Shown here one piece after another: positions 53,101 to 64,000 of a stretch of 64,000 nt of DNA (positions are counted from its first letter, which is position 1; each line of letters opens with the position of its first letter). Origin of the DNA: Turnera subulata (lineage: Eukaryota; Streptophyta; Magnoliopsida; Malpighiales; Passifloraceae); contig JAKUCV010002137.1 in the NCBI GenBank assembly GCA_028386065.3, positions 89,476 to 153,475 on the forward strand, given 5' to 3'. The notes beneath the pieces were generated by a model. That model was not told where the DNA came from and ran no database searches. It saw only the letters and a list, made by a program, of their open reading frames with translations. The translations under genes were made by a program, and so were the position numbers.

Positions 53101-54689
53101 GTATATTCTTTAGACAAAGAAACAACAACGAATTTTAAATTCTCACTTGACATTGCTATGGTAAAAAAGATAAATGAAACACAATATGAATGATCCGCAA
53201 ACACCTTTTCAGTATCTCCTTTTTGTTGATTGTCCGCTGTAGCTTGTTCCCCAGTTACCCCTCTCCGTCTATTTTTGATTGCATGCAGATGCGCACGAGA
53301 AGGGGCAGCTGCACGAGATGCTGCGGATGCTGCTAGTTGACCAAGAGATCCCCACCTTTCTTCCACAACCTGTAGAAATTCAACAGTCAAGTCACAATCA
53401 CAAAGCTATTAGCCATGATAGATAAGTTGGGGAAGATGAGAAGCATACTTCATCAAGATTTCGTCCATCCCGAGCAGCTTGCTCCTGCGCACGCTTCAAG
53501 GCTTTTAATCTCCAGCTTGCACCTCCGTCCCCAACAAGTGAAGAAGATGGAAGTTGGTTGCTGTCATCTCTTTTCTCCACTGTATCATCCGGATAACCAC
53601 TTCCATTGTCCTTCAGATATGGATTCAACTCTCGTGGATTTACCTTCATATGCTAAAGAAAGCAAACAACAAGCAGTTTAATGGACATCAGAACAAAGGC
53701 AGCAAGCACAGCAGGCATCAGTCAAACAAAGAATTCACACAGGTTACTACGGATCAATTAGTGGCTGACCAAACAAAAAGAAATAAAGACAACCAACAGA
53801 GAATGAAAGCTAGATGTCAGAGTTAATCAATTGAGAGGAGAAAAACAATGTGAAGCCTGTACCTCCTCAGAAGGGGATTCCTCGGGCTGTTGGTCAACAG
53901 TGACTGCAGGTTCTCTAATTGTCTTTTCCCCTGGCCTAAGCATCCAATCCAATCCCATCTCCTTCCTTGCAATTTCTATTCTATTTCCAGAAAGAGGTTC
54001 TTCCTTATCATCTGCAAACCAGCAGTTAGAACATAAAAGCAGCGGCAGTTTAACACTTTATATTTCGCAAAACAAAGTCCTAACAAAACACATACCAGAA
54101 AGATCATCTGTTGCACCCTTCTTTCCGCCCCTTCTGTCCTTGCTCTTGTTCCTCCTATTTTTCCCACTTACTTTTCCACTCTCATCTGAGGAAAACTCCT
54201 CAGAATAATATTTCTTACTACCCCTCGATTTCTTCTTTGCCCCATCACTAAACTCATCCTCTGATCTATTGCGAATATCTCTCTTTCCCTTTCTTCTACT
54301 CTTACTTTTCTTTTTACCACGATCGGGAGAGTTATCCTCACTCTCACTCTCACTTGAATACTCTGAGGAATCCTCTTCTGAAGAATACCACTTCTTATTT
54401 CTCCTGGAGCCCTTCTTTATTTTGTCAAGATCATCATCTGAACTGTAACTTTTCTTTCTTGTCTTATGCTTATCCTTCTTCCTACCCGACTTTTGCCTCC
54501 TTTCTAGAGAGGGATCATCAGCGTCATCTTGTGCCTAATGTCAACAAGAAAAGTAAGAATTATCACAAGAAGGTCACACAAACATGTGAACCTCTAAACA
54601 AAAAATGTAACATATAGAAAACCGGAAAAAAAAAAGGGTATTACTTCATCAATCTGATCCCGTGATATAAACTTCACTCCCGAAAGCAT
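50154..54689 (-). CDS. CWF19L2: CWF19-like protein 2 (spliceosome-associated), ten coding exons
   Basis: Exons on the minus strand: 54689-54645, 54534-54096, 54011-53863, 53652-53449, 53369-53205, 53069-52680, 52100-52021, 51881-51524, 51278-51066, 50483-50154. The sum is 2373 nt, giving 790 codons plus stop, with GT-AG at every junction and consistent phases. It starts MLSGVKFISRDQIDE. Residues 20-165 are Lys/Arg/Ser/Glu-rich, like an RS-type nuclear region. The middle is charged helices (EEAEKLM, QEVDRIKAKQ). The C-terminal third carries CwfJ_C_1 (about 560-680: ERCSFCFENP, then the HIT-like GHCCILPMQHDS) and CwfJ_C_2 (about 690-788: FPYFHVEFGL, RGMLHLPEEDM, FARAWEPYDWTKELD). CWF19 proteins act late in splicing and intron-lariat turnover. 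The 5' UTR probably extends to about 55120, where a hAT-like element is inserted. Confidence 0.92.
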
Positions 54690-55130
54690 CTTCCTCTGCT
54701 TTAAGAGTTAGTGCCGATAATAATAATATTCCTGCAGAAATCAAAATGGGCAAAATGAAAAACAGTGGAGAAAGAGTGAAATTCTGAAGCAACAGAGTCA
54801 GAGTAAAGCTAAATAAGACTAGGTTTCAGGTTCTAAGTATCTTGCACAAAATTGTGCTCTTAAGCAGACAATGCAGCTTAGCTGAACAGTTTCCATCAAT
54901 CTATCGCTTTAATAATTGACATCATATCATATCATTAGATATTATCTAGAACAACGGAATAAGCAGACAAAAAGAAAGAAGAATAATAAAACAAAAATCA
55001 TAAACTAAAGAGAGCAGTAAACTAACTTGGGAATGAGAGGAAGGGGAGGGCGGCGGGTGGTGGCGCTCCGGTGGCTCGTCCGACGGTGGGTCGCCGTTAA
55101 CGAGAGAAGAAGAGAAAGAAGCGTGGTAAG

Positions 55131-57329
55131 CAGGGGAGAGTATCCGGTCTATTTGGTTCGGTCAGCCTTATTCGGTCCGGTCTTCGGTCAGACCGAAATT
55201 CTGTGAAGGGTGTTCGAACCCGAATTGACCGAAATATTTCGGTCCAGACAACGGTCAACCCAAATGTGAATTCGAAATTGGAATTACAAACTTATAAGCT
55301 TGACTTCAAATTTAAATTACAATGAGTTATCCAAATGTGAAAACATGAAACTTCAAAGTCGCCAAGAGCACTGCGGCCAATGGAATACAACCTTAGCTTG
55401 TGAGGCTTCCTTGAAGTAGTTTGCTGAATCCTTGAAGTAGTTGACTGAAGCACAAACCATTCAAGTAAATTGCATCATCTAGTATGGTAATCAAATGCCA
55501 TACCACAAAGTACATGATTGCAGACCATCACGCAAAAAGAGAATTGAAAAACACAGTACGCAAACTGACAAGAAATGTAATACAACCAGGGTACAACCAG
55601 GGTCTGGTATAGGTATCCTAATTTAAAAAGGCGTGAAAAATGCTTCTCATTTATAAGATTTAAGTCAGGATTCAAGAATAAGGACTGGTGTTAAGAAAAT
55701 AGAGAAAGCTTTACATTGGTGCACATTAATATGATCTCGAGTGATATTAAAGCCATTTACATTAAAAAAAAAAAAAAAAAAAAAACAGAAAGAATCCAGC
55801 TCACAATGTTCACATCACTGTGGTTTAACTAGCTAACTAAAACTCAAATGGGATGAGAAAAAGTTTATAGAACAAGTAAACAACCCATAATTGTTATAAT
55901 CATTAAGGAACAGTATAAAAGATCTCCTCAACAAACAAAAGAAGATTAGAATGATGTAACAGGCTTTTGTCATTAGAACACACTAAAAGCGATTATGATT
56001 TAAACCGCACCCCTTAATGTCATATCGAACTCAAAGAAGGCACATAAAGGATGGTTCAATACAAAAACTGAAAGAATGAACAAACTATAGCATGCAAAGA
56101 AAATGCACAAGGTTAACATATACCAGAGAGAACCTGCTCTTCTCTCTTCAGCTACCTTTGGAAAATCTCTCAGCTTCCGCAAGTAGTTTACACTATTTTC
56201 AAAACCTCCTGTAGTAGAATCAGACAGCAAAGTGAGCAATTCACTGAACCCTTCAAGGAAAACAAAATAAGAACAAGAATTATTGTCTACTCATCCTTTG
56301 TATCTTATTCAATTCTACAATCCAAGAATCCACGCAAAAAGCAGAGTGGTGCAATTATGGATGCCTATGCTAGACACTGCTTTAAGCATTATAAGATGTT
56401 TGTGCTTCTATTCTAAGTGACAAATACAATAAAATAACTCCAAAATCTATGAATGAACCCACGCAAACCAACAATGCCAATTGAAAGATACCAACATGTC
56501 ACAGAACCCATCACCGTCTCTTAAAGATGGAATCGTTTAAGACGTAATAACAACACAAAAAACCAGACTGATCCCTCACCTCTCCAATCCTCACTTAAAA
56601 CAAATGAATGTCTTTCACCCTACCCGTCTAAAGTCAAGAGAATAACAATCAAGAATCTCAAAGCTCGAATTTCCCACAAAAACAAGGCAAGAGAGGAAGA
56701 AAACATTCGAGTTTGACAGCAGAAGCGAGATACAAAAGGTAATTACTCACCTTCAGCCGCCGTGGGCCCGGCTGTTCGCACTTCGCAAATCGCAACACCA
56801 CCTCCCTTGTTCGCACTGCAGTCACGCAGTGAAGTCGTCGGGCTCGGCTGCTCACCGTCGCAGACAAGCAGAGAAGCCGTCGGGATCGGCTGCTCACGGA
56901 GTCGCCGTCGCAGTCAAGCACTGAAGCCGCCCGGGCTTGGCTGCTCACCCCCACCGTCGCAGTTTGTGACTTTGTGTGTTAGGGGAGAGAGAGAGTTCGA
57001 TGGGGAATTGGGTATCGTCGGTGACTCGGCTCTTCTTTCTTTTCTTCTTTTAATTTTTTTCCTCACAAAAACAAAACGCTCCGTTTCATTTACCGTTAAT
57101 TGGGTTTGGGTACTTGGGTTGGTGCCGGCGGGGAGTTGGTTTAAAAAACACAAAAGACTGATTGGTTTTTCGGTCTGACCGAAATTCGCCCACCAAATTA
57201 AAAAGCTAATTTGGTCCGGCTCGTTTCAAACCAAAATTTATAATTTGGTTCGGTCAGTGACCGAATTGTACCCAATCCGGTTCGAACATCGGTTAAATCG
57301 GCAGTTCGGGTCAGTTGCTCAGCCCTAGA
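55131..57329 (-). mobile_element. Second hAT-like element with captured exons, next to the CWF19L2-like gene
   Basis: The left end CAGGGGAGAGTATCC and right end (minus) TAGGGCTGAGCAACTG share an imperfect terminal inverted repeat. Both are followed by CGGTTCGGTC-type subterminal repeats (55145-55260 and 57165-57320), a pattern seen in plant hAT elements. The 7 bp direct repeat TGGTAAG flanks it (55124-55130 and 57330-57336), near the 8 bp expected. No transposase is visible. The interior is non-element-like, with a GC-rich exon-like block (separate entry) and a second exon-like segment (about 56210-56124) between a TCTACTACAG acceptor and a GTATATG donor. A poly(A) run lies at 55765-55786. 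Confidence 0.6.
56753..57000 (-). pseudogene. Captured GC-rich first exon with tandem repeats
   Basis: The minus strand from about 57000 to 56753 is GC-rich, unlike its surroundings. It contains three imperfect copies of a unit around GACGGTGAGCAGCCGAGCCC and ends at a strong donor AAG/GTGAGTAA. It looks like a 5' UTR or first coding exon of a host gene carried by the element; the gene is not recognised. It points toward the CWF19L2-like gene on the same strand. Confidence 0.4.
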
Positions 57330-57336
57330 TGGTAAG

Positions 57337-59207
57337 GCTTGAGGCGGGCGAATAGCTTATTCCTTTTTTTTTTTTTTTTTGTAATCCGAATTCGTATTTC
57401 TTTAATTTCTAGGAGTGTATTTTCTTTTTCAATTTGTTGGTTCAGTTTCATCAAAAAAAAAAAAAAATTGTTGGTTCAGAATTTAAAATCCGTTCCAGTT
57501 TGGGAAGGGTTTAATTTAACACACATTGATTTGGGAAAATAAGGAGCAACTCATATTATTAATTATGAAACCACCGATCACAAACTACAACTAAAAACAA
57601 AAAGAGACCGACCACAGATTGCCGAAATTCCAAAGTCATTCATGTATTGATGAATGATGGATTTATGGACCCCAATTGATTAAAAAAGTGTATAATTATG
57701 GAAAATAAATTTGAGGCAAATATAAAGGCCAAAATTTTAAGCGTAAAAAAAGGAAAATAATGTATAAACTAGCAAAAGAAAGAATATTCTAACCACGAAA
57801 TAAAATAAAATACTGTTCTGCGTTATGAAATGTCTGAACCGAAATACGAAGTCAGCAGGGTGTTGATGAAGCATTCATTATGGAAATTCCGGACAATATT
57901 AGCCTTAAATTTGCAAAGAAAAATAGAAAATAAAGAGAAGCTTTTGTGCCATGTTTATGGACTAGCCAAAATCCAGAATATACCGTCATCCCACCCTTGA
58001 TTTTTTTGTATTCCGGACATATAATAAAACAATCCTAATTTTTCTTTTTTATGGGAACAGGCAATTAAAAATTATGGACGACAAAAATAAACAAAATACT
58101 TGTCTCAACCTAGTCAAAACCATTCATTCACCCAAAAACAAGAAAGAGGAAAACTATTCAATAGCGTTAAGAAGGCTTTTAACTCCGTTTCTTTTTTTTT
58201 TTGGATTCTGCAAAACTTCATTTTTTTCTATGCAACTGCGATGGCATGAACACTGGATGTTAAGCCAATTTGAAATGTCATAAATAGATTCGGTTCCTTC
58301 TTATGAATATAAATACATCTGATCCTTACAGTACATATTCCACTCATCAAGACTTTAATCCACGCCAAAGGCGTTGTAACACATACAAATTGTTCACTCA
58401 AGCCATTGGTAGTTTGAAGAGCTATTGTTTCCGTTCGTATAAGCCAATGGTTTACACCAAAAAGTAGAAATGATTAAGGACTTTGGCAGCAAAAGGTATC
58501 CTAATTAAGATTATTGGAGAAGATTAAGGACTGGATACTGAGCATCAGATGAAAGCTACATAGTTAAAAGAAAAATTTTAAGGAAAAAATGGAAAACTTT
58601 TATCCTTCAAGTTAGAAACACAACAAGAAGGAAAATTTCGTAGTACATCACAGATTTTTTTTTTCACAGATTTTTTTTTTCCCGTTTGATCAATTAGAAA
58701 AAAATACTCCTTCATTCAAACACAACAACTGGGGCTTCTTGAAATCCTTTTGTTTGGATTTGGTTTGAAATTTTTGAACTTCATCTAACTAATGATCTTA
58801 TACTGAAGAATCAAACTAATTACACTTCATCCAATGAGCAACTAGTATTTTTAGAGAAAGAATTGACAAAACTTCTTTCCTTCAAAATAGAAACATAGCC
58901 ACCACTTTTGTAACCTTTTTTGTGTGGCCTTAGAGTAATGAAGCTACATGGTTGGTTTTGGATGAAATTATGGGTCTCATGATCGTAAGTGACTCGGTTA
59001 GCTCTCTGCAATGATACCCTCTATTTAGTGTAGACATAAAAATTTCGTGTTGTTGAATCACTCTGCTGCCCATTGAGGCTGTATAGGTGGTGTCTGACCC
59101 GACACAAAAACGAAAAGTTCTCAACTTGGCTTAAGTATTTAATTAAACTTTCTCACACATTAATTCAAGCTCTATAATCACATCCTTGATGAGGCTAACA
59201 TGTCCAA
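57337..59207. other. Intergenic region, no gene seen
   Basis: AT-rich, with T and A homopolymers (57366-57380, 57452-57467). This would be the pre-insertion upstream flank of the CWF19L2-like gene. Short frames at 58074-58283 and 58820-59124 show no motifs. Confidence 0.5.
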
Positions 59208-59609
59208 CTAAATTGTTTTTCTTTCCAGAACGTAGAAGTCAAGAACAGCTCTCAGGAATTGATTCTGAGAATTCACATGCTTCATAATCTTCTCCGGTTT
59301 AGCGTCACTCTTCTTCTTCTCCGCAATTGTATCTTTCTTTGTGAAGCTATTTGAGGATTTCCTATCAGAACCACTGTGATCACTCCCCCTTACATCTTCC
59401 ATTTTCTCTTCTGCAGCAGGTTCATGCTTCCACACCGGGGTATGATCTTTTGCTTTAGGAGATGGACACTTTGACTCTTTCCATTCTTCAAACTCTTTCT
59501 TAAATGTAAGGATCGATTGTACTAGATCCACGGGAGTGGTTTCAGCTGAAGAAGGTGATGGTGGTACAAGACCTGGGGTTTCTTTGCTCATTTTTTCTGC
59601 AACACTCAC
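59208..59609 (-). CDS. Small hydrophilic protein of unknown function
   Basis: A 133-residue intron-less frame from ATG 59609 (a second Met at residue 7, MSKETPGL, fits a plant start context as well). It is Ser/Pro/Lys/Glu-rich with no signal peptide or membrane segment. The middle is strongly charged (KKDTIAEKKKSDAKPEK), and the last 25 residues are more hydrophobic and helix-like (NQFLRAVLDFYVLERKTI). TATAAAA on the minus strand at 59750-59744 lies 135 bp upstream. Base composition is less AT-rich than the flanks. No family recognised. It may be a real short gene; a chance frame cannot be excluded. Confidence 0.42.
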   Translation of the reverse strand: MSVAEKMSKETPGLVPPSPSSAETTPVDLVQSILTFKKEFEEWKESKCPSPKAKDHTPVWKHEPAAEEKMEDVRGSDHSGSDRKSSNSFTKKDTIAEKKKSDAKPEKIMKHVNSQNQFLRAVLDFYVLERKTI

Positions 59610-62600
59610 TAATTAAAGAGAAAAGGCTCAGAAAAAGAAAAAAAAAAGGTAAAGAAAAAGGAGGCAAAAGAAAGGATTAATTTTTGTTTAGGGTTGTTAA
59701 ACAGACTGGTTCAATGAGTTATAAAGGACTAGAAGAACTCTAATTTTATAGTTTAGTTATGTGTTAGTTACAAGGGACAAGTTACTAAAATGCCACCACG
59801 AGTCCTCAACTTCAACTTTTTGTAACAGAAAAAGAATGCTACCATAAGATCTAGCATTTTTGTTAGGACCTTACTTTACGCTGATTGAGTTCTTTTCCAA
59901 TTTACTAGGAACAACCTTGATTGAAAAGTTCAATTTGCAACTCCATCCGTAATCACTTTAGCTGGTGCAACTTCTGTTACTACCAAATCTCATGTAGTGT
60001 AGGTAGCAAATGTGTCTTCCTCTCCATAATTTACCAATTTGTTGTTCAATTTTAGAAGCTGCTAGAGGATCCCTGTTATGTGTTTCATATACTCTAGGAA
60101 GATCCTCACATTAAATAGGATCCTACAATTGTGACATATTCTTATGATTCAACTCATGAAGTTGGTTTATGGTTCTAATTACTATTTTGGAGAAGGAAGA
60201 AACGTTTTTACTTTTGAATAAAGTTTTATGAAAATCAACAAGATGTGCTCTTATATTCTTAAGCTTAAAGAAAATTTAAATTGTTTCAGGAGATCATGAC
60301 CCTTGGACATTCTTTACAATGGATTGATTGACAACATGAATTGAAGTATTAGGTCCTTAAATTACTTTTTTTTTGGTGGTAAAACGTGGGCAAGACGCCC
60401 TAAAGGTCCTTAAATTACTTTCATATATTCAAGCAAGTATGTCAAATTAAAGCCTTAATAAACTGAGGAAAATATGGCCTATTTTGAGCTCCAGGATTTT
60501 TGCTAATAGGATCCCAAGAGCCACCAATTAATTAGTAAAATTGAGTTTACGAACGAATTCATGCATCTTTCAACCCTTTTGCTCACCCTTGTTTTAACTA
60601 TTTATAATTCCCAAATATAATTCTATTAATTAATTTTTTGATATTTTAAATTGTGATAGAAGGAGAGAGCAAGAATTTGGTGAGCTAAAATGGTATAATT
60701 AGTTCTTTCTTTTAAGTTCTTGTTTATTCCTACAAAAATAAACATAATATAAATAATAAAAAATGTATTAATAGATAAAAAAGGAAACCATATAGCATTC
60801 CAAATTTGTTTTTGTAACGACCACGGTAACAATTTTACATTTCTACCAAAGCTGTAAATAATTTTTACAAAGTTTGTCGCAAGGAATTAACTTCACAAAT
60901 TATTTCTCGATAAATCGAGCCTCAGATTCTAAATCCGATACTTGGCCCACATCCCTGATTTTTTCTAGGTAATTTACTGACCGAATTTAAAATTTTGAGG
61001 GTCTAGGAATCTTCAAAAAAGTTGGGATTAGTCCCCAAAGTTACGAACCAAAAATAAAATAAAGTGGGATATTCTAGTCTTTACAGTCTTGATATTACCC
61101 GCTCAATTATTCAGACCAATTATTTCTGTATAATTGAGGCTGAGGCTGCATCCAATCTTCGTCTTCGTCTGGGCTGAATGATTGTGGAATTTTTTCCACA
61201 GGGTTTGTGCCACCAACCTGTCAATTATGAATATAACTGCATGCTTTGAACGTAGCTAAGCTCACAATATTCCCCATTTCTGCAAACCAAGCTCTCACAC
61301 TTTTGCAACTCGTTCTTCCACCAATTTTCGTTTACCTTTTCACGGTTCTTGTTATCGCCAAAATTCACACCAAAGACTTGGGCCGAATCACACCTGGAGC
61401 ATGGGCCAACGTAAGTCATAATAAAGCGAATCCGGAGGAAGTGTGATTAGCCCAATAGAATAGCACGGATAAGAGAACCCATTGGCCCCCGAATGATACC
61501 AACGAGGTAAAGAATAGTCGGGAAAAGACGAAATACGAATATAGTATGTTTGGCTTCAGGCGAGTAAGTGGAGCACTAGGAAACAAACGAGAAGGACAAG
61601 GCAAATGGGGAGGACACCCCAAAGGAGACGAGCAAAGGAGCATTATTGCTCTAAAACAGTTGTAAATTCCATATACCCCAATCCGAGACATACAGGTGGC
61701 ACATGGGACAAGGTAAACGAGTCCTAAGGTATGCCAGGCATGTGAACTCGGCATGGTTAGGAGCTGCGCATGCGCGATGAACAATTCATTTAGTTAGCAT
61801 ATAAGCAAGGGAGGACGGCAAGGGATACACACATACATACACACTACAACTCTTACTTTACTTTACATTATTGTCATTTACATTTGCTCTCTTGTTACCC
61901 TATCTCTTTACTTTCACCTCGGGCAACCTTACTCTTTTACTTTCAATCCCATGCATCCCTTAGTGTAAGAGTAGAATAGAGTGTGACAATAATGCATTCT
62001 TCCCTTGAAACGGTATCTTGCAGTTGTCTGTAATAAGACCGTGGTGCCCAATCCTCGAACAAGCACGTCTTCGGTCTCTTGTGTCTGAGGGCTCATTATT
62101 TGTAACCCTATTATTCATCAATAAAGATTCAAGCTTTTGGCTCATAGTCTATTTCTAAGAGAGTTTGGATCTATATTTCCGAAAGCCCAACCAGGAACGT
62201 GCAACACCATCATCTCGAAACGCCACAATTTTGGGTTTGGTGAGGAGTGAGTTGCTTGATGTTCACAAACAGGCTTAAGGCCTGTTTTTAAACCAACTGT
62301 TTTTGGTGTGTTTTCCAAGAGTTGGCGTACCCCCTCGAGCCACTAAAGATGGTCGAGACTTGTGAACAAGGAGTACTTAAAGATGCTCTGAGAGTGATAC
62401 ACCGAGATATGTTTACCGTGGCTAATACTATGGGCATCTCGAATGAGGAAAGAGCCGTGTGTCTGCACGAATGATACACCCTGTTCCCTTTCCTGTAGCA
62501 CAAAAACTACAATTTCTTCGGTTCCGTGATAACTTTTTGGTCACCGTTATTTGGGACAGCAGGTTCTCTCGACGCAGTTTTCTTATGAGAAGCAACTTGT

Positions 62601-62909
62601 TCACTCTTCTCATCTTCTCATTTTTTGAGGTTGTTAGGTCGAGAATGTGTACGCGCCGCATCAGAAGGAGGAGGAGGAGGCATCTCCTAGCCCCAGAACA
62701 AGGTGTTGATTAGATTTGATGATGATCATTTGATTATACCTTTTTTTTATATATAAGACATGAGAGATTGGTAATATCTCGATTATACTTGAGTACCACA
62801 CTTAAAAATTTTAAAAATGATACTAACCGATTTTGTCTTTTCCCAATCCACAATTGGGTATGGAACCGTGCCCCCAATTTTTATATAATGCCACATGAAA
62901 TACTAGATT
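59610..62909. other. Intergenic region with probable old LTR pieces
   Basis: No convincing gene. From 60813 the text TGTAACGACCACGG resembles a gypsy LTR start, but its end was not found. At 61440-62230 there is a segment with an LTR-like 3' half (CTTTTACTTTCAATCC, CAATAAAGATTCAAGC at about 62118) followed by a 42-codon frame (62350-62478). The rest is AT-rich. Confidence 0.35.
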
Positions 62910-63097
62910 TGTTGTGAAATGAAGATTAATATTGTGAAAATTGAAGAGGAGAAAGGAGATGGAGAAGAGCAGAAGCTCACTCAGTTCGTATTCATTCAAG
63001 CAAGTCATAAAATACATCAATATATATAGAAGAAAAATGAGAAGGGGAGGGGCCGTTAGGTGGGTGTGTTAGGTAGACATCCACATGTTTTATAACA
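62910..63097 (-). repeat. 188 bp LTR of a minus-oriented LTR element running off the window
   Basis: On the minus strand it runs from TGTTATAAAACATGTGG to TTTCACAACA (TG...CA). It is preceded by the polypurine tract CCAAGGGGGAG (63108-63098). The adjoining interior (63098-64000) contains the 'CATTAAAAACCTTATC...AAAACCCAGTGGGA' text common beside Copia-type LTRs, but no RNase H or other coding could be recognised up to the window edge. The second LTR is outside the window. Confidence 0.55.
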
Positions 63098-64000
63098 CTC
63101 CCCCTTGGATGTCATTGTGCATTGGGTAGAATATGCTTAGGGAGAACTGCCTCATTAAAAACCTTATCAAGAAAAACCCAGTGGGATAAAAACTTGGTGA
63201 AGGAAAAAAGAGTGCAGTGCGTATTCTACTCCCCCTCATTTTGGCCTCTCTTGATTTCTTGATGTCATCACATGCCAATCTTCTTTGTCAACCTTTGGTG
63301 ACATTTTCAATGTAGACAGTATTATCTTCATAATTTATTATTGGAGCATCTTCCTTGCTATCTTATCCATATGAATCTTGAGTATGCAGCATCTTCGAAC
63401 TTAGCCAAGCACAGTCTCGACTAGCTTCGTGTATAACAACAACTTCTGAATTATTGGTAGCGTTTTGTGCTTGCCATGATACTTCAGGTATCTGCTTTGC
63501 GCTTTATGTGGATCAAATATATGACCTGCATCTGCAAAATAAACTATATTTTCCTTGGACTCACAAGGTTAAAATATTTACATGTCCATTATACCCTAGG
63601 ATTATGGAGAGCTTCAGGCTTTATGAAAAATTTAGAGCAAAATGAAATTTTGCTAACAAATTTATGGCAAGGTTTCAGGCTTCATGTTACTAGCAAGATA
63701 AATTTCACTTAGATAGGATACTTCAGGACCAATCTAATTCTTTTATGAGATTTTTCATCTCAAATTCTTTCTTGAAACATAGCACGGCATTTGGAATCTT
63801 CTTCAGGAATTCCAATAATATTTAGATCACAATAATAGTATCTAAATCATTAATCATCAATAACGATAATAATTAATTCACACATGAACTAATTAAGTAA
63901 AACACATAGAGCATATATGCAAGAATCATTATAAATATCCAAATTGGTTCAAACCATATGAAGATCAACTTAATTTTGTATATTCCCGGAAATTCGTTGC
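63098..64000 (-). mobile_element. Interior of the right-edge LTR element, partial
   Basis: Non-coding as far as can be seen: only short frames without domain motifs on either strand. Its assignment rests on the adjacent LTR and polypurine tract. Confidence 0.4.

Noticed and set aside
60813..61120. Gypsy-type solo LTR starting TGTAACGACC
   Set aside because: The start resembles an LTR but no matching end, partner copy or target duplication could be found in the window.

Overview
This is a nuclear plant chromosome segment, most likely from a eudicot. The support is spliced genes with AT-rich introns, a plant-type canonical histone H2A, two GeBP/STOREKEEPER-like (DUF573) proteins, a CWF19-like splicing factor, and a dense population of plant LTR retrotransposons, LINEs and hAT-like elements. 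Everything here was read by eye from the sequence; no database was searched.

Layout. 1-2.48 kb: right part of a non-autonomous hAT-like element carrying a broken piece of the RNA polymerase II subunit gene NRPB7 and a BED zinc-finger fragment. It has cut the LTR of element A. 2.48-8.50 kb: element A, a minus-oriented gypsy-type (Tekay/Del-like) LTR element with no gag-pol. Its 2.5 kb interior instead holds two antisense mini-genes, each with its own TATA box. 8.5-10.7 kb: AT-rich filler with an RPA70-like exon. 10.7-16.45 kb: a decayed L1-type LINE. 16.45-22.66 kb: Copia element B (Ale/Retrofit-like, 156 bp LTRs), itself hit by a solo LTR of family A. 22.86-23.65 kb: an internally deleted mini-LINE with a 15 bp target duplication.

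24.1-30.6 kb is the gene island: histone H2A (one intron, S-phase type promoter motifs) and two minus-strand GeBP-like genes. One of these has two DUF573 domains and an apparent frameshift.

31.18-47.06 kb is a three-level nest resolved by target duplications: an ORF1-only LINE derivative contains Copia C, which contains Copia D (Angela/BARE-like). D is nearly intact, and its leader between primer-binding site and gag carries 19 copies of the palindrome AACATCGATGTT, mostly paired at 21 bp. This array and the antisense mini-genes of element A are the two most unusual items.

47.2-64 kb: a 240 bp MITE, a repeat-bearing gene remnant, a ten-exon CWF19L2-like gene (790 codons, minus), a second hAT-like element with captured exons directly upstream of it, one small unrecognised ORF, sparse intergenic DNA, and the edge of another minus-oriented LTR element.

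The genes do not form a pathway. H2A, GeBP-like and CWF19L2 are independent nuclear loci (chromatin, transcription, splicing). All recognisable LTR elements (A, B, C, D and probably the right-edge one) lie in minus orientation, and A-D share the same 12 nt primer-binding site.
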